A stretch of 64,000 nt of DNA from Tatumella citrea (GCF_002163585.1 NZ_CP015579.1:992001-1056000); one strand, 5' to 3'; positions 30,630 to 42,545 are shown, numbered from the stretch's first letter. Notes: generated by a model not told the origin, from the letters alone. Made by a program: numbers and translations.

Positions 30630-32341
30630 TGAGTAATAAAAATCCAGGTCCACTCGTGGTGGAAGGCAAGCTTGCCGACGCAGAACGTCTTAAAAAAGAG
30701 AGTAACTTTCTGCGTGGTACGATTACTGATGATCTGACTGACGGCCTGACAGGCGGTTTTCGCGGGGATAATTTTCTGCTGATCCGTTTCCACGGAATGT
30801 ATCAACAGGATGACCGTGATATTCGTGCGAGCCGCGCCGAACAGAAACTGGAACCACGCCATGCAATGATGCTGCGTTGTCGGTTGCCTGGGGGAATCAT
30901 TACGCCCCAGCAATGGCTGGCGATCGACCGTTTTGCCAGCGAAAAAACCATCTATGGCAGTATTCGTCTGACCAACCGCCAGACTTTTCAGTTTCACGGT
31001 ATTCTGAAGAAAAATGTGAAACCAGCGCACGAGATGCTGCATGAGGTCGGGCTGGATGCATTAGCAACTGCTAATGATGTAAACCGTAACGTGCTCTGTA
31101 CCTCGAACCCGGTAGAGTCGGAACTGCATCAGGAAGCTTACGAATGGGCAAAACGCCTGTCTGAACATCTGCTGCCACAGACCCGTGCTTATGCAGAAAT
31201 CTGGTGGGATCAGGAAAAGGTTGCCACTACTGATGAAGAACCGATTCTGGGTTCTACTTATCTGCCTCGTAAGTTTAAAACCACGGTAGTGATCCCACCG
31301 AATAATGACGTGGATCTGCATGCTAACGACATGAACTTTGTCGCAGTGGCAGAAAACGGCAAACTGGTTGGCTTTAACCTGCTGTTAGGTGGCGGACTGT
31401 CTATCGATCACGGTAATAAAGCTACCTATGCCCGCACCGCCAGTGAAATAGGCTTCCTGCCACTGGATAAAACCCTGGATGTTGCTGCTGCAGTGGTCAC
31501 TACTCAGCGTGACTGGGGTAACCGCACCGATCGTAAAAATGCCAAAACCAAATACACTCTGGAACGTGTTGGTGTTGATGTGTTTAAGGCCGAAGTAGAG
31601 CGTCGTGCCGGCATCACTTTTGAAGACATTCGTCCTTATGAATTTACCACCCGTGGCGACAGATTTGGCTGGATTAAAGGAATTGACGGAAAATGGCATC
31701 TGACGCTGTTTATCGAAAATGGCCGTCTGCTGGATTCACCGCAACGGACGCTAAAGACCGGTATTGCCGAAATTGCTAAGATTCATCAGGGCGATTTCCG
31801 GCTTACCGCTAACCAGAACCTGATTGTGGCGGGTGTTCCTGAGCAGCAAAAACAGGCTATTGAAGATCTGGCCCGTGCTCATGGTTTGATGGAGTCAGTG
31901 ACTGCTCAGCGTGAAAACTCTATGGCCTGTGTCGCTTTCCCAACCTGCCCGTTGGCGATGGCAGAGGCTGAGCGTTTTCTGCCGGCTTTCGTCGATGAAG
32001 TTGAAACCATTATGGCCCGCCATGGTGTTGCAGAAGAGCACATTGTTTTACGTGTTACAGGCTGCCCTAACGGTTGTGGAAGGGCACTGCTGGCAGAAGC
32101 GGGCTTAGTCGGTAAAGCACCTGGCCGCTATAATCTGCATCTGGGCGGGAACCGCATCGGGACCCGTATTCCACGTATGTATCGTGAAAATATTACCCAG
32201 CAGGAAATCCTGGCTGTACTGGATGAACTGATTGGTCGCTGGGCAAAAGAACGTCAGTCCGATGAAGGTTTCGGTGACTTTGTGATTCGTGCCGGGGTAG
32301 TCAGACCGGTGCTGGATCCTGCCCGGGACTTTTGGGAATAA
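30629..32341 (+). CDS. cysI: Sulfite reductase hemoprotein beta subunit CysI
   Basis: CysI carries siroheme and a [4Fe-4S] cluster and reduces sulfite by six electrons. The 570-residue protein shows both cluster cysteine pairs, [13 protein letters not shown] and [14 protein letters not shown], and the siroheme-binding repeats with NRQTFQFHG and [10 protein letters not shown]. The siroheme it needs is made by CysG, encoded about 2 kb downstream in this window. Confidence 0.97.
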   Translation: MSNKNPGPLVVEGKLADAERLKKESNFLRGTITDDLTDGLTGGFRGDNFLLIRFHGMYQQDDRDIRASRAEQKLEPRHAMMLRCRLPGGIITPQQWLAIDRFASEKTIYGSIRLTNRQTFQFHGILKKNVKPAHEMLHEVGLDALATANDVNRNVLCTSNPVESELHQEAYEWAKRLSEHLLPQTRAYAEIWWDQEKVATTDEEPILGSTYLPRKFKTTVVIPPNNDVDLHANDMNFVAVAENGKLVGFNLLLGGGLSIDHGNKATYARTASEIGFLPLDKTLDVAAAVVTTQRDWGNRTDRKNAKTKYTLERVGVDVFKAEVERRAGITFEDIRPYEFTTRGDRFGWIKGIDGKWHLTLFIENGRLLDSPQRTLKTGIAEIAKIHQGDFRLTANQNLIVAGVPEQQKQAIEDLARAHGLMESVTAQRENSMACVAFPTCPLAMAEAERFLPAFVDEVETIMARHGVAEEHIVLRVTGCPNGCGRALLAEAGLVGKAPGRYNLHLGGNRIGTRIPRMYRENITQQEILAVLDELIGRWAKERQSDEGFGDFVIRAGVVRPVLDPARDFWE

Positions 32342-32352
32342 CGGAGGAATCT

Positions 32353-33087
32353 ATGGCAGAGCTACAGTTATCTGAACTGAATGCGCTGGATAAGGCACAG
32401 CAACAACAGGCGCTGGCTGAAGTAAACCAGCATCTGGAAACGCTGAGTGCAGAACAACGTGTGGAATGGGGACTGGAGAATCTGCCAGGCAACTTTGTGC
32501 TCAGTTCCAGTTTTGGAATTCAGGCGGCAGTATGTCTGCACCTGGTAACCCGTCAGCAGCCGAATATTCCGGTGATCCTCACAGATACCGGTTATCTGTT
32601 TCCGGAAACCTATCAGTTTATCGATCAGTTGACTGAACAGTTGCAACTGAATCTACAGGTGTTTCGTGCGACAGAATCGGCTGCGTGGCAGGAAGCCCAT
32701 TACGGAAAATTGTGGGAGCAGGGCGTTGAAGGTATTGAAAAATATAATACTATCAACAAAGTTGAACCGATGAATCGCGCTCTGCAAACTCTGCAGGCCG
32801 CGTCATGGTTTGCTGGCCTGCGTCGTGAGCAATCCGGGAGCCGTGCCGGGTTACCGGTGCTATCGGTCCAGCGCGGAGTGTTTAAACTTCTGCCAATTAT
32901 CGACTGGGATAACCGTCAGGTTTACCAGTACCTGAAACAAAATGGACTGCAGTACCATCCGTTATGGGATCAGGGTTATTTATCGGTAGGCGACACTCAT
33001 ACTACCCGTAAATGGGAACCTGGTATGGCAGAAGAAGAAACCCGCTTTTTTGGTCTGAAACGGGAATGTGGCCTGCACGAAGGCTGA
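32353..33087 (+). CDS. cysH: Phosphoadenosine phosphosulfate reductase CysH
   Basis: CysH reduces PAPS to sulfite with thioredoxin or glutaredoxin. The start ATG 32353 has GGAGGAAT upstream and gives 244 residues. The PP-loop-like motif is [15 protein letters not shown], the substrate arginines are in [12 protein letters not shown], and the catalytic cysteine is in the C-terminal KRECGLHEG. The absence of the CC...CxxC cluster motif fits the PAPS-specific type. Confidence 0.96.
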   Translation: MAELQLSELNALDKAQQQQALAEVNQHLETLSAEQRVEWGLENLPGNFVLSSSFGIQAAVCLHLVTRQQPNIPVILTDTGYLFPETYQFIDQLTEQLQLNLQVFRATESAAWQEAHYGKLWEQGVEGIEKYNTINKVEPMNRALQTLQAASWFAGLRREQSGSRAGLPVLSVQRGVFKLLPIIDWDNRQVYQYLKQNGLQYHPLWDQGYLSVGDTHTTRKWEPGMAEEETRFFGLKRECGLHEG

Positions 33088-33095
33088 CTGATGTT

Positions 33096-33118
33096 GCCGC
33101 CGGTGTTTAGCCGGCGGT
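33096..33118. terminator. Hairpin between convergent cysH and iap
   Basis: CCGCCGG pairs with CCGGCGG across a 7-base loop, overlapping the iap stop codon. No T-run follows, so the role is inferred from its place. Confidence 0.4.
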
Positions 33119-34090
33119 ACTGTTCATCTGGCTGATGCATGGTAACAATACACTCACCACCTGACGGCTGCGTTTTGCCAGCCGACCCGGCATATGCCGG
33201 TCAATAAACTGCAGATTATCACGGCTGGTCTGATCACCCAGTAATGTTGCCTGGCGGTGGTGGCCATCACTGTCTGCGGTGACCAGCAAATAAGGCATTC
33301 CGGCTTTATCAAACGGGGTCGCCTGATGATTATCTGCAGCATTCAGTCTGGTCGCATGGGCTGGTATCCCCAACCGGTGGGCAATAGCCAGTGCTTTACC
33401 GGCGGTATCCGTCTGTTCCGTGGCTGAAGTCCTGACACCACTGACAAAATCCAGGCTTTTACCGGCAATCAGTTCATCCAGATTGATGACCAGTAGCGTG
33501 TTCTGCCGCTCATCGGCACTCATCCGCGAGAGGTAATTCTCCATACCCTGCATGCCGTTTTCGGTGGCGCTCAGAGCCACAAAACGAATGCCATAACGCA
33601 GACGTTTATCAGACAATTGCTTAGCCAGTTCCAGCATCACCCCAAGGGCTGCGGCATTATTATCTACTCCCTGTAAACGTAGCCCACCAACGTCCTGCTG
33701 TTGCTGACGGGCATTTTCGGGGATACGGGTATCAAGGTGAGCCATAATAACTATCTCACCGGGCAACAGACCACTCTTTGCAGCGATGACCGATGTCGCC
33801 GTGACCTTCTGAAGCACCGGTTCGCCGGATTGTGGCTGCCATCGATAAGCCGTGTTCTGTTGACGGGTATCACTCTGGTATCCCAGCCTTTTAAGATGCT
33901 GGTTTATATATTCCGCAGCCATCAGTTCGGCCGGGCTGCCGGCCATTCTTCCCGGAAACAGGCTGGCAATTTTCCGGGTTTGATTATCCGCATACTGTCC
34001 GACAGGTGCGGTGCTGGCTGCGATGGTACTGAAACTCAGGCCGCAACAGAGTGCCAGCAGACTGACACTGAGGCGGAAAGGGGCTGACAT
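33107..34090 (-). CDS. iap: Aminopeptidase Iap (alkaline phosphatase isozyme conversion)
   Basis: Iap is a periplasmic zinc aminopeptidase of family M28; in E. coli it trims the N-terminal arginine of alkaline phosphatase. The 327-residue protein has a signal peptide (LSVSLLALCCGLSFSTIAAS). Metal-binding motifs are IVIMAHLDTRIP, GVDNNAAALGVMLELA, ALSATENGMQG and VINLDELIAG, with a late His in DSDGHHRQATLLGD. It lies between cysH and cysG, opposite in direction, splitting the sulfur genes into two transcription units. Confidence 0.9.
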   Translation of the reverse strand: MSAPFRLSVSLLALCCGLSFSTIAASTAPVGQYADNQTRKIASLFPGRMAGSPAELMAAEYINQHLKRLGYQSDTRQQNTAYRWQPQSGEPVLQKVTATSVIAAKSGLLPGEIVIMAHLDTRIPENARQQQQDVGGLRLQGVDNNAAALGVMLELAKQLSDKRLRYGIRFVALSATENGMQGMENYLSRMSADERQNTLLVINLDELIAGKSLDFVSGVRTSATEQTDTAGKALAIAHRLGIPAHATRLNAADNHQATPFDKAGMPYLLVTADSDGHHRQATLLGDQTSRDNLQFIDRHMPGRLAKRSRQVVSVLLPCISQMNSTAG

Positions 34091-34324
34091 AGTACAGATT
34101 CCTTAGGAATAAATAGCAAAGCCGGAATAGCGGTTAGTATGGAACTCTGCCAGATAATCCGCCATACCTGTTTATCCGAAAGCCTGGCTGTTTTGTGCTG
34201 TTTTAAAACATATTGATTTATATACATATTCCATTCTGTTACAGCTCATTCCAAAACGACATTTCAATACCGGCCTGTCAGTCGTATAGTGCCTGTTATT
34301 CAGAATAATAATACTAAGGATACT

Positions 34325-35737
34325 GTGGACTATCTTCCTGTCTTTGCAGACCTCACAGGCCGACCAGTATTAGTGGTTGGTGGTGGGGACGTTGCTGCAC
34401 GAAAAATTCACCTGCTGCGTCGTTCAGGTGCGGTCATTCAACTGGTTGCTCGTCAGCTATGTACAGAACTGCAGGAACTTCACCACCAGCAGGAGATTCA
34501 CTGGCAGGCTACGGAATTTACCGAACAGCAGCTGGACACAGTATTTCTGGTGATTGCTGCGACAGATGATTCGGCGCTAAATCAGCGGGTCTATGAAGCT
34601 GCTGAATTGCGTCAGAAACTGGTAAACGTGGTCGATGATCAGGCGCGTTGCACCTTTATTTTTCCTTCAATTGTTGACCGTTCACCGCTGGTGGTGGCTA
34701 TTTCTTCCGGCGGAACTGCGCCGGTACTGGCCCGTATCTGGCGGGAGAAACTGGAAGCATTATTACCGACCAGCCTTGGTGATATGGCGCGGATTGCCGG
34801 TCAGTGGCGAGAAAAGGTGAAACAGCAGTTTCCTTCGATGAAACAGCGCCGTTATTACTGGGAGCGGTTGCTCGGAGGGCGTTTTGGTGCTCTGGTCGCA
34901 GCTGGTCGCCTTAAAGAGGCAGAGCAACTGGCTGATCACGAGTTGCATCATCAGGACAGTCCGAAAGGCGAAATTTATCTGGTAGGGGCAGGGCCGGGTG
35001 ATCCGGGGCTGCTCACTTTACGTGGATTACAGGTACTACAGTTGGCGGATGTGGTTCTGTATGACCACCTTGTCAGTGAAGAGGTGCTGGACCTTTGCCG
35101 GCGTGATGCTGAACGGATTTGTGTCGGCAAACGCGCCGGAGCACATCTGGTTATTCAGGAAGAGACTAACCGTCTGTTAGTCAGCCATGCATTAGAGGGT
35201 AAACGGGTAGTCCGGCTGAAAGGCGGTGATCCGTTTATTTTTGGTCGCGGCGGCGAAGAATTACAGGTCGCTGCTGAAGCCGGGATTCCGTTTCAGGTGG
35301 TTCCGGGAATTACTGCCGCATCCGGCGCAACAGCCTATGCGGGTATTCCGCTGACTCATCGTGAACATTCGCAGAGTGTGTTGTTTATCACCGGGCACTG
35401 CCGTGCAGGCAATGATCTGGACTGGCCTTCACTGGCCAGGGCCCGGCAGACACTGGCCATCTATATGGGGGCCGTGAATGCTGCCACCATCAGCAGCCAG
35501 CTGATTGCTCATGGCCGGGAAGGGACAACGCCGGTGGCGATCATTAGTCGCGGCACCCGGGCGGATCAACAAATTATTAAAGGCACGTTAGCCGGCCTGG
35601 AATCACTTGCACAACAAGCGCCTTCTCCGGCGTTACTGGTTATCGGTGAAGTGGTCCTGCTACAGGATCAGCTCGCCTGGTTTCAAACTTCATCATCGCA
35701 GCTTCACGAAGACCCGCTGCTGAACCCTTCTGTTTGA
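34325..35737 (+). CDS. cysG: Siroheme synthase CysG
   Basis: CysG is trifunctional: it methylates uroporphyrinogen III twice, oxidises precorrin-2 and inserts iron to give siroheme. I choose GTG 34325 as start (AAGGATAC upstream), giving 470 residues; an ATG at 34289 adds 12 residues with no family match. The dehydrogenase/ferrochelatase half has [13 protein letters not shown] and [15 protein letters not shown]; the methyltransferase half has [33 protein letters not shown] and [20 protein letters not shown]. It leads directly into cysDNC, 10 bases away, tying cofactor supply to sulfate assimilation. In E. coli cysG is instead with nirBDC. Confidence 0.95.
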   Translation: MDYLPVFADLTGRPVLVVGGGDVAARKIHLLRRSGAVIQLVARQLCTELQELHHQQEIHWQATEFTEQQLDTVFLVIAATDDSALNQRVYEAAELRQKLVNVVDDQARCTFIFPSIVDRSPLVVAISSGGTAPVLARIWREKLEALLPTSLGDMARIAGQWREKVKQQFPSMKQRRYYWERLLGGRFGALVAAGRLKEAEQLADHELHHQDSPKGEIYLVGAGPGDPGLLTLRGLQVLQLADVVLYDHLVSEEVLDLCRRDAERICVGKRAGAHLVIQEETNRLLVSHALEGKRVVRLKGGDPFIFGRGGEELQVAAEAGIPFQVVPGITAASGATAYAGIPLTHREHSQSVLFITGHCRAGNDLDWPSLARARQTLAIYMGAVNAATISSQLIAHGREGTTPVAIISRGTRADQQIIKGTLAGLESLAQQAPSPALLVIGEVVLLQDQLAWFQTSSSQLHEDPLLNPSV

Positions 35738-35747
35738 GGAAAGTTGT

Positions 35748-36656
35748 ATGGATCAAAAACGATTAACTCATCTGCGCCAGCTGGAAGCAGAGAGTATTCA
35801 TATCATCCGTGAGGTGGCTGCTGAGTTCAGTAACCCGGTAATGATGTATTCCATTGGTAAAGATTCCTCAGTGATGCTGCACCTGGCCCGTAAAGCATTC
35901 CATCCGGGAAAATTACCATTCCCGTTGCTGCATGTGGATACCGGCTGGAAATTTCGTGAAATGTATGAGTTCCGCGATCGCACCGTAAAAAATATTGGTG
36001 CAGAACTGCTGGTACACCGTAACCCTGAAGGGGTGGCGATGGGGATTAACCCGTTTGTGCACGGCAGCGCCAAACATACTGACATTATGAAAACCGAAGG
36101 GCTGAAACAGGCACTGAACAAATACGGTTTTGATGCGGCATTTGGTGGTGCCCGCCGTGACGAAGAAAAATCGCGGGCCAAAGAGCGCATTTATTCGTTC
36201 CGTGATCGCTTCCACCGTTGGGACCCGAAAAACCAGCGTCCGGAATTATGGCACAACTATAACGGACAGATTAATAAAGGCGAGAGTATCCGTGTATTCC
36301 CGCTGTCCAACTGGACCGAACTGGATATCTGGCAATATATTTTCCTGGAAAATATCGAGATTGTTCCGCTGTATCTGGCCGCTCCGCGTCCGGTTCTGGA
36401 ACGCGACGGGATGTTAATGATGGTGGATGATGACCGGATTAATCTGCAACCGGGTGAAGAGATTAAGCAACGGATGGTTCGTTTCCGTACTTTAGGCTGC
36501 TGGCCGCTGACGGGTGCTGTGGAATCTGAAGCACAGTCACTGCCGGAAATTATTGAGGAGATGCTGGTTTCAACCACCAGTGAACGCCAGGGCCGTGTGA
36601 TTGACCGTGATCAGTCTGGTTCGATGGAACTCAAAAAACGCCAGGGATACTTCTGA
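35748..36656 (+). CDS. cysD: Sulfate adenylyltransferase subunit 2 CysD
   Basis: CysD joins sulfate to ATP, giving APS, powered by GTP hydrolysis of CysN. The 302-residue protein has the PP-loop [19 protein letters not shown] and the [16 protein letters not shown] segment, and ends in [10 protein letters not shown] as in other enterics. The start ATG 35748 has GAGGAAAG upstream. It ends 10 bases before cysN. Confidence 0.97.
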   Translation: MDQKRLTHLRQLEAESIHIIREVAAEFSNPVMMYSIGKDSSVMLHLARKAFHPGKLPFPLLHVDTGWKFREMYEFRDRTVKNIGAELLVHRNPEGVAMGINPFVHGSAKHTDIMKTEGLKQALNKYGFDAAFGGARRDEEKSRAKERIYSFRDRFHRWDPKNQRPELWHNYNGQINKGESIRVFPLSNWTELDIWQYIFLENIEIVPLYLAAPRPVLERDGMLMMVDDDRINLQPGEEIKQRMVRFRTLGCWPLTGAVESEAQSLPEIIEEMLVSTTSERQGRVIDRDQSGSMELKKRQGYF

Positions 36657-36666
36657 GGAAACTGCC

Positions 36667-38097
36667 ATGAATGAATTATTAGCACAACAGATTGCCGATC
36701 AGGGTGGCGTTGAAGCCTGGCTGACTGCACAACAACATAAAAGCCTGCTGCGTTTTCTGACCTGCGGCAGTGTCGATGACGGAAAAAGCACCCTGATTGG
36801 TCGCTTATTACACGATACCCGACAGATCTATGAAGATCAGCTCTCATCACTGCAGAATGACAGTAAACGTCACGGTACTCAGGGCGAAAAACTCGATCTG
36901 GCATTACTGGTTGATGGTTTACAGGCAGAGCGTGAACAGGGGATTACTATCGATGTTGCTTACCGCTATTTTTCCACAGAAAAGCGGAAGTTTATTATTG
37001 CTGATACCCCGGGACACGAACAATATACCCGTAATATGGCCACCGGGGCTTCCACCTGTGATCTCTCTATTCTACTGATTGATGCCCGTAAAGGGGTGCT
37101 GGATCAGACACGGCGCCACAGCTATATCTCTACCCTGCTAGGGATTAAACATCTGATTGTGGCTGTGAATAAAATGGACCTGGTGGATTACAGTCAGGAT
37201 GTTTTTAATAACATTCAGAGTGACTATCTGGATTTTGCCAGCCAGTTGCCGGATGACCTGGATATTCGTTTTGTACCGCTGTCTGCACTGACCGGTGATA
37301 ACGTCGTCAGTACCAGCGAAAATATGCCGTGGTACAACGGACCAGGGCTGCTGGAAATTCTGGAAACTGTACAAATTCGTCGTGATACAGAGCAGCAAGC
37401 CATGCGCTTCCCTGTTCAGTATGTTAACCGTCCAAATCTCGATTTTCGTGGTTATGCCGGTACTCTGGCGTCAGGAAAAGTCTATACCGGCCAGCAGGTT
37501 AAAGTTCTGCCCTCTGGTGTGAAATCGACGGTAGCGCGGATTGTCACCTTTGATGAAGATCTGACGGAAGCTTATGCCGGGGAAGCGATTACTCTGGTAC
37601 TGGCGGATGAAATTGATATCAGTCGTGGTGATCTGCTGGTCGACGCCGAAGATACTTTACAGGCGGTGCAGTCAGCTGAGATTGATGTGGTCTGGATGGC
37701 GGAAAAACCACTGAAGGTGGGTAACAGTTATCAGGTGAAAGTGGCGGGTAAACAGGCCCGTGCCAGCATCGATAGCATCCTGCATCAGGTGAACATTAAT
37801 ACCCTGGTAACCTCGGAAACCGATGAACTGCCACTTAACGGTATTGGCCGGGTTGTGGTGACTTTTGATGAGCCAGTGGTTATCGATGCATACGCTCAAA
37901 ACGCGGTGACCGGCGGGCTGATTTTCATCGATCGTTTAAGCAATGTCACTGTCGGAGCAGGCATGGTGTTTGCCCTGCGTGACCAGCTGGCGGTACAGGA
38001 TGCTCAGCAATATGGTGCATTTGAGCGCGAATTAAATGCGCTGATTCGTAAACATTATCCGCATTGGGGTGCCCGTGATATTTCAGGGGGCCGTTAA
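36667..38097 (+). CDS. cysN: Sulfate adenylyltransferase subunit 1 CysN
   Basis: CysN is the translation-factor-like GTPase that drives CysD. The start ATG 36667 gives 476 residues; an upstream start within cysD is rejected. GTPase motifs are [15 protein letters not shown] (G1), [11 protein letters not shown] (G2), [12 protein letters not shown] (G3) and [10 protein letters not shown] (G4). The CysN stop overlaps the CysC ATG by one base. Unlike some bacteria, CysN and CysC are separate proteins here. Confidence 0.97.
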   Translation: MNELLAQQIADQGGVEAWLTAQQHKSLLRFLTCGSVDDGKSTLIGRLLHDTRQIYEDQLSSLQNDSKRHGTQGEKLDLALLVDGLQAEREQGITIDVAYRYFSTEKRKFIIADTPGHEQYTRNMATGASTCDLSILLIDARKGVLDQTRRHSYISTLLGIKHLIVAVNKMDLVDYSQDVFNNIQSDYLDFASQLPDDLDIRFVPLSALTGDNVVSTSENMPWYNGPGLLEILETVQIRRDTEQQAMRFPVQYVNRPNLDFRGYAGTLASGKVYTGQQVKVLPSGVKSTVARIVTFDEDLTEAYAGEAITLVLADEIDISRGDLLVDAEDTLQAVQSAEIDVVWMAEKPLKVGNSYQVKVAGKQARASIDSILHQVNINTLVTSETDELPLNGIGRVVVTFDEPVVIDAYAQNAVTGGLIFIDRLSNVTVGAGMVFALRDQLAVQDAQQYGAFERELNALIRKHYPHWGARDISGGR

Positions 38098-38702
38098 TGG
38101 CTGAACATGATGAAAATGTAGTCTGGCATCCGCACACTGTTACCCGTGCGGATCGCGAGCAACGACAAGGTCATCGTGGTGCAGTGGTATGGTTCACCGG
38201 GCTCTCAGGGTCCGGTAAGTCCACACTGGCAGACGCGGTTGAACAACAGCTGTTTCAGGCAGGGGTAAATACCTTTCTGCTGGACGGCGATAATGTCCGG
38301 CATGGATTGTGCCGTGATCTTGGCTTTAGTGATGCTGACCGGAAAGAGAATATTCGTCGTGTGGGCGAAGTGGCCAGACTGATGGCGGATGCAGGGCTGC
38401 TGGTACTTACAGCCTTTATCTCACCGCACCGAAGCGAACGGCAGATGGTCAGGGAATTGCTGGATGCAGGACAGTTTGTCGAAGTGTTTGTCGATACCCC
38501 GTTACATATTTGTGAGGCCAGGGATCCGAAAGGACTTTATCGTAAAGCACGGGCAGGTGAACTGACCAACTTTACGGGTATTGATGCTGTTTACGAGGTT
38601 CCGGAGCAGCCGGAATTGCATCTGGATGGCGAACAATTGGTTACAAAACTGAGCGAGGAAATCATCGATCTGCTGCGCAGGCAGGATATTATCGATCTTT
38701 AA
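38097..38702 (+). CDS. cysC: Adenylylsulfate kinase CysC
   Basis: CysC phosphorylates APS to PAPS, the substrate of CysH. The 201-residue protein has the Walker [20 protein letters not shown], the [22 protein letters not shown] block, the [12 protein letters not shown] lid and the [21 protein letters not shown] segment. It closes the cysG-cysD-cysN-cysC run. Confidence 0.97.
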   Translation: MAEHDENVVWHPHTVTRADREQRQGHRGAVVWFTGLSGSGKSTLADAVEQQLFQAGVNTFLLDGDNVRHGLCRDLGFSDADRKENIRRVGEVARLMADAGLLVLTAFISPHRSERQMVRELLDAGQFVEVFVDTPLHICEARDPKGLYRKARAGELTNFTGIDAVYEVPEQPELHLDGEQLVTKLSEEIIDLLRRQDIIDL

Positions 38703-38749
38703 GACGGCGGGGCGTTTCTCTGACCCCGGCGGTTACCGACAGGATTGAT

Positions 38750-39073
38750 ATGCAGAACGTGACTACCTTACCAGCCAAACAACATGATACCCCCGAAGAG
38801 CGGCCCGCGGCTTCTCTTTCCGGGGGGATCATTGGCTTTTTTGCGTATCTACTGGCGCTGGTGACTCCGTTTTTCTATTTCGGAGCCAGCGTGCTGTTCT
38901 TTTTTATGTATACCTGGCCTTTCTTTCTCGCACTGCTGCCGGTATCCGTAATCACTGGTATTGCCCTCAGTATCTGGTTTAACAACCGCCTGGTCCGGAC
39001 GTTGATATTCACACTTCTGATTGTGATTTCATTTTTCTGGGTGCTATTTTCCTTCCTTGCTGGCTGGAAATAG
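38750..39073 (+). CDS. ygbE: YgbE-like inner-membrane protein (DUF3561)
   Basis: A 107-residue membrane protein of unknown function, in the E. coli ygbE place between cysC and ftsB. Three hydrophobic segments are visible: IIGFFAYLLALVTPFFYFGA, FFFMYTWPFFLALLPVSVI and LIFTLLIVISFFWVLFSFLA. The N-terminal 25 residues are polar. I assign it by position and membrane pattern as well as overall resemblance. Confidence 0.8.
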   Translation: MQNVTTLPAKQHDTPEERPAASLSGGIIGFFAYLLALVTPFFYFGASVLFFFMYTWPFFLALLPVSVITGIALSIWFNNRLVRTLIFTLLIVISFFWVLFSFLAGWK

Positions 39074-39232
39074 CCATCAGCCGCGGTTCCTGCCTGACAG
39101 AAAAAACGCTTTTTATAGCGGCTTTCACGCTTTCGCCGTCAGAATTATCATGAAAAATACGACATTTTTGTCTCCACAGTGGAGTCCTGCCAAAAGTTAT
39201 GGGATGATTGAGCCGTTTTTCAGGGGGCGGGG

Positions 39233-39550
39233 ATGGGAAAACTGACAATATTGTTACTGGTTTTACTTGGCTGGCTACAGTACTCGCTGTGGCTCGGTAA
39301 AAACGGTATTCATGATTACACAACGGTAAATCAGGAAGTGGCGGTTCAGCAGGCTAGCAATGCCAAGCTGAAAACGCGAAATGATCAGTTGTTCGCTGAA
39401 ATCGATGATCTGAACGGTGGTTCTGAAGCTATCGAAGAGCGGGCACGCAATGAGCTGGGAATGATACGTCCTGGCGAAACTTTCTATCGTCTGGTGCCAG
39501 AGCAAAATAAACGCAACGCGCAATCCGCAATGCCAAACCAACAACGATAA
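39233..39550 (+). CDS. ftsB: Cell division protein FtsB
   Basis: FtsB forms the FtsQLB divisome complex at the septum. The 105-residue protein is a bitopic membrane protein: a short N-terminus, one membrane segment ([19 protein letters not shown]), then a periplasmic coiled coil (residues 30-70; [21 protein letters not shown]) and the conserved [19 protein letters not shown] end. It is 11 bases before ispD, as in E. coli. Confidence 0.95.
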   Translation: MGKLTILLLVLLGWLQYSLWLGKNGIHDYTTVNQEVAVQQASNAKLKTRNDQLFAEIDDLNGGSEAIEERARNELGMIRPGETFYRLVPEQNKRNAQSAMPNQQR

Positions 39551-39561
39551 TAAAGACAATA

Positions 39562-40278
39562 ATGAATAGCACCGTGTCCCTTCCGGATGTGATTGCTGTA
39601 GTTCCGGCTGCCGGCATCGGTAGCCGGATGCAATCTGATCGTCCAAAACAATACCTGACCATAGGTCAACGTACTCTGCTTGAATACAGCATTGCCTCTC
39701 TGCTCAGTCATCCGTCAATAAAACAGGTCGTCGTCGCTCTGCATCCGGAGGATCAACAGTTTCTTCGCCTGCCACTGGCTGCCGACCCACGGATCTGTAC
39801 TGTTATCGGTGGTGAGTCGCGTGCTGATTCTGTTCGGGCAGGACTTCAGGCCATTAATGATGCCCGCTGGGTATTGGTTCATGATGCGGCGCGACCCTGT
39901 CTGCATCCTGATGACCTGCAACGTTTGCTGGAACTGACACTCAGCAGTAAGACCGGCGGCATTCTGGCTTCTCCGGTGCGTGATACCATGAAACGGGCAG
40001 AGCCACGAATGTCTCTGATTGCCCATACGGTTGACCGTGAGGATCTCTGGCACGCACTTACTCCACAGCTGTTTCCGTACCGGCTACTGGCAGACTGTCT
40101 GCAGCGGGCGATGGATGAAGGTGCGGTGATTACAGATGAAGCCTCCGCACTCGAATACTGTGGTTACCATCCGCAGTTGGTCTACGGGCGCAGCGATAAT
40201 ATTAAAGTGACCCGCCCGGAAGATCTGGCACTGGCAGAATTCTTTTTAACCCGCATACACTCAGAGGAGAACGCATAA
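39562..40278 (+). CDS. ispD: 2-C-methyl-D-erythritol 4-phosphate cytidylyltransferase IspD
   Basis: IspD catalyses the third step of the MEP isoprenoid pathway, joining MEP and CTP. The 238-residue protein has the CTP-binding loop [19 protein letters not shown], the [11 protein letters not shown] segment and the [11 protein letters not shown]-terminal motif. One base of its stop overlaps the ispF start, so the two enzymes are coupled. Confidence 0.97.
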   Translation: MNSTVSLPDVIAVVPAAGIGSRMQSDRPKQYLTIGQRTLLEYSIASLLSHPSIKQVVVALHPEDQQFLRLPLAADPRICTVIGGESRADSVRAGLQAINDARWVLVHDAARPCLHPDDLQRLLELTLSSKTGGILASPVRDTMKRAEPRMSLIAHTVDREDLWHALTPQLFPYRLLADCLQRAMDEGAVITDEASALEYCGYHPQLVYGRSDNIKVTRPEDLALAEFFLTRIHSEENA

Positions 40279-40757
40279 TGCGTATCGGCCATGGTTTTGA
40301 TGTTCACGCATTCGGCGGCGAAGGTCCGCTGGTGATAGGCGGAGTCAGAATTCCGTTTGACCGGGGATTTATTGCCCACTCGGATGGTGATGTGGCGCTT
40401 CATGCATTGACTGATGCACTGTTGGGAGCTGTGGCGATGGGAGATATCGGTAAACTGTTCCCGGATACCGACCCTGCTTTTAAAGGTGCCGACAGTCGTG
40501 GACTGTTGCGGGAAGCCTGGTCACGGATCCGCAATAAAGGCTATCAGATAGGTAATGTGGACATTACTATCATTGCTCAGGCCCCAAAAATGTTGCCACA
40601 TGTTGCTCAGATGCGGGTCAACATTGCGGAAGATTTGGGTTGCCATATGGACCAGGTCAATGTGAAAGCGACAACTACTGAAAAACTGGGTTTTACCGGT
40701 CGTGGTGAAGGTATCGCCTGTGAAGCTGTAGCACTACTGACGGTGGCCGGTAAATGA
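40278..40757 (+). CDS. ispF: 2-C-methyl-D-erythritol 2,4-cyclodiphosphate synthase IspF
   Basis: IspF closes the cyclodiphosphate ring of the MEP pathway. The 159-residue trimeric enzyme shows the zinc site [10 protein letters not shown] and [18 protein letters not shown] and the CDP-binding [21 protein letters not shown]. The stop overlaps the truD start (ATGA). Confidence 0.97.
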   Translation: MRIGHGFDVHAFGGEGPLVIGGVRIPFDRGFIAHSDGDVALHALTDALLGAVAMGDIGKLFPDTDPAFKGADSRGLLREAWSRIRNKGYQIGNVDITIIAQAPKMLPHVAQMRVNIAEDLGCHMDQVNVKATTTEKLGFTGRGEGIACEAVALLTVAGK

Positions 40758-41803
40758 AAATGAGTGACCTCCTGTATCTGCATGGCCAGCCGCAGATATC
40801 AGGAAAGATTAAAACCACGGCTGAAGATTTTCGGGTCACCGAAGATTTAGGCTATTTGCCGGATGGTGAAGGCGAACAGTTACTGGTCCGGTTACGTAAA
40901 ACCGGATGTAACACCAGGTTTGTCGCTGATGCGCTGGCGCGATATCTGAAAATCCCGGCCAGAGAAGTCAGTTTTGCCGGAATGAAAGATCGCCATGCGG
41001 TCACTGAACAAACCTTTTGCCTGCGGGTACCGGGAAAAGAGATGCCGGATATGAGCGGGTTTTCGCTCGAAGGTTGTGAAATCCTGCAGGTCAGCCGTCA
41101 TAAGCGTAAAATTCGTACCGGTGCGCTGGCCGGAAATGCTTTCAGTCTTATTATTCGTCAAATCAGTGATCAGGCAGCCGCCGAACAGCGACTGGCTTTG
41201 ATTTCCCGTGACGGTGCTGTGAACTATTTTGGTGAACAACGCTTTGGCCGGGACGGCCATAACCTGACGATGGCAGGCCAGTGGGCACGGGGAGAAATCA
41301 CGATCCGTGATCGCAATAAGCGTAGTTTGCTTCTCTCTGCGGCCCGAAGTGCTATGTTTAATCAGGTAACCAGTGCACGTCTGGCCGCTCAGGGAAATCT
41401 GACCACCCTTTTAGAAGGCGATTGTGTACAACTGACCGGGCGGGGGAGCTGGTTTGTTGCGACAACCGATGAGCTGGATGATGTACGTCTGCGGTTACAG
41501 CAGGGAGAACTTCGTCTGACCGCTCCTCTGGCAGGCAAAGGCCATGCAGGGCCACAAGCTGACGCGTTAAATTTCGAACAGCAGATTCTGGATCAACAGC
41601 CTGATCTTTGTGACTTGCTGATCAAAGAGAAAGTCGAAGCCGCGCGACGGGCCATGCTGGTGGTTCCGAAAGAGTTGCGCTGGCAATGGCTTGACAGTAC
41701 TACGCTGAAACTGGATTTCTGGCTGCCGGCGGGGAGTTTTGCAACCAGTGTTGTCCGTGAACTTTTACAACAAGGAGGTGAGTTTGAGGATATTGCTGAG
41801 TAA
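40754..41803 (+). CDS. truD: tRNA pseudouridine(13) synthase TruD
   Basis: TruD makes pseudouridine 13 in tRNA-Glu. The 349-residue protein carries the catalytic aspartate in [14 protein letters not shown], the [10 protein letters not shown] segment and [15 protein letters not shown], all family signatures. The start is ATG 40754 overlapping ispF; a second ATG at 40760 is also possible. Its 3' end overlaps surE by 20 bases and contains the surE ribosome-binding site. Confidence 0.96.
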   Translation: MKMSDLLYLHGQPQISGKIKTTAEDFRVTEDLGYLPDGEGEQLLVRLRKTGCNTRFVADALARYLKIPAREVSFAGMKDRHAVTEQTFCLRVPGKEMPDMSGFSLEGCEILQVSRHKRKIRTGALAGNAFSLIIRQISDQAAAEQRLALISRDGAVNYFGEQRFGRDGHNLTMAGQWARGEITIRDRNKRSLLLSAARSAMFNQVTSARLAAQGNLTTLLEGDCVQLTGRGSWFVATTDELDDVRLRLQQGELRLTAPLAGKGHAGPQADALNFEQQILDQQPDLCDLLIKEKVEAARRAMLVVPKELRWQWLDSTTLKLDFWLPAGSFATSVVRELLQQGGEFEDIAE

Positions 41804-42545
41804 TGACGATGGGGTGTTTGCCCCGGGCATTCAGGTGCTGGCAGGTGAGTTGCGGAAAATGGCCGATGTGCAGATTGTCGCACCGGACCGAAATCGCAGC
41901 GGCGCTTCCAACGCACTGACGCTGGAGGCACCACTACGCACATTCACCCACAGTAATGGCGATATTGCAGTATTAATGGGTACACCGACAGATTGCGTAT
42001 TTCTTGGGGTTAATGCTCTGATGCAGCCGAAACCAGATATTGTGGTTTCCGGGATTAATGCCGGCCCTAATCTGGGCGATGATGTTATCTACTCCGGTAC
42101 GGTTGCCGCCGCCATGGAAGGACGCCATTTGGGGTTACCAGCACTGGCTATCTCGCTTAACGGACAGACTCATTACGCGACTGCGGCTGCGGCTGCCTGT
42201 GCGATTTTGCAGGCGTTGCAGCGTGTACCATTGCGTACCGGGCGCATTCTGAATATTAATGTTCCTGATCTGCCAATGGAAGAGATCAAAGGCTATCGTG
42301 TCACTCGTTGTGGCCGGCGGCATCCGTCTGATCAGGTCATTACTCAGAAAGATCCACGCGGTGAAACCATCTACTGGATAGGGCCTCTGGCCGGGGTACT
42401 GGACGCCGGGCCGGATACGGATTTTTCTGCTATTGAACAAGGTTACATCTCAATTACCGCTCTGGATGCCGACCTGACAGCACATCGTACTCAGGAAAAA
42501 CTGGCAGACTGGCTGGAACTGGCTGAGGTTGCATTGCCATGCTGA
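41784..42545 (+). CDS. surE: 5'/3'-nucleotidase SurE
   Basis: SurE is a metal-dependent phosphatase of nucleoside monophosphates linked to stationary-phase survival. The start that fits the family N-terminus ([10 protein letters not shown]) is TTG at 41784, giving 253 residues. It is preceded by AAGGAGGTGA (41772-41781), an almost perfect Shine-Dalgarno sequence inside truD, which may offset the poor start codon. Metal ligands are in LLSNDDG, the NRSGAS loop and [22 protein letters not shown]. It overlaps pcm by seven bases. Confidence 0.94.
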   Translation: MRILLSNDDGVFAPGIQVLAGELRKMADVQIVAPDRNRSGASNALTLEAPLRTFTHSNGDIAVLMGTPTDCVFLGVNALMQPKPDIVVSGINAGPNLGDDVIYSGTVAAAMEGRHLGLPALAISLNGQTHYATAAAAACAILQALQRVPLRTGRILNINVPDLPMEEIKGYRVTRCGRRHPSDQVITQKDPRGETIYWIGPLAGVLDAGPDTDFSAIEQGYISITALDADLTAHRTQEKLADWLELAEVALPC

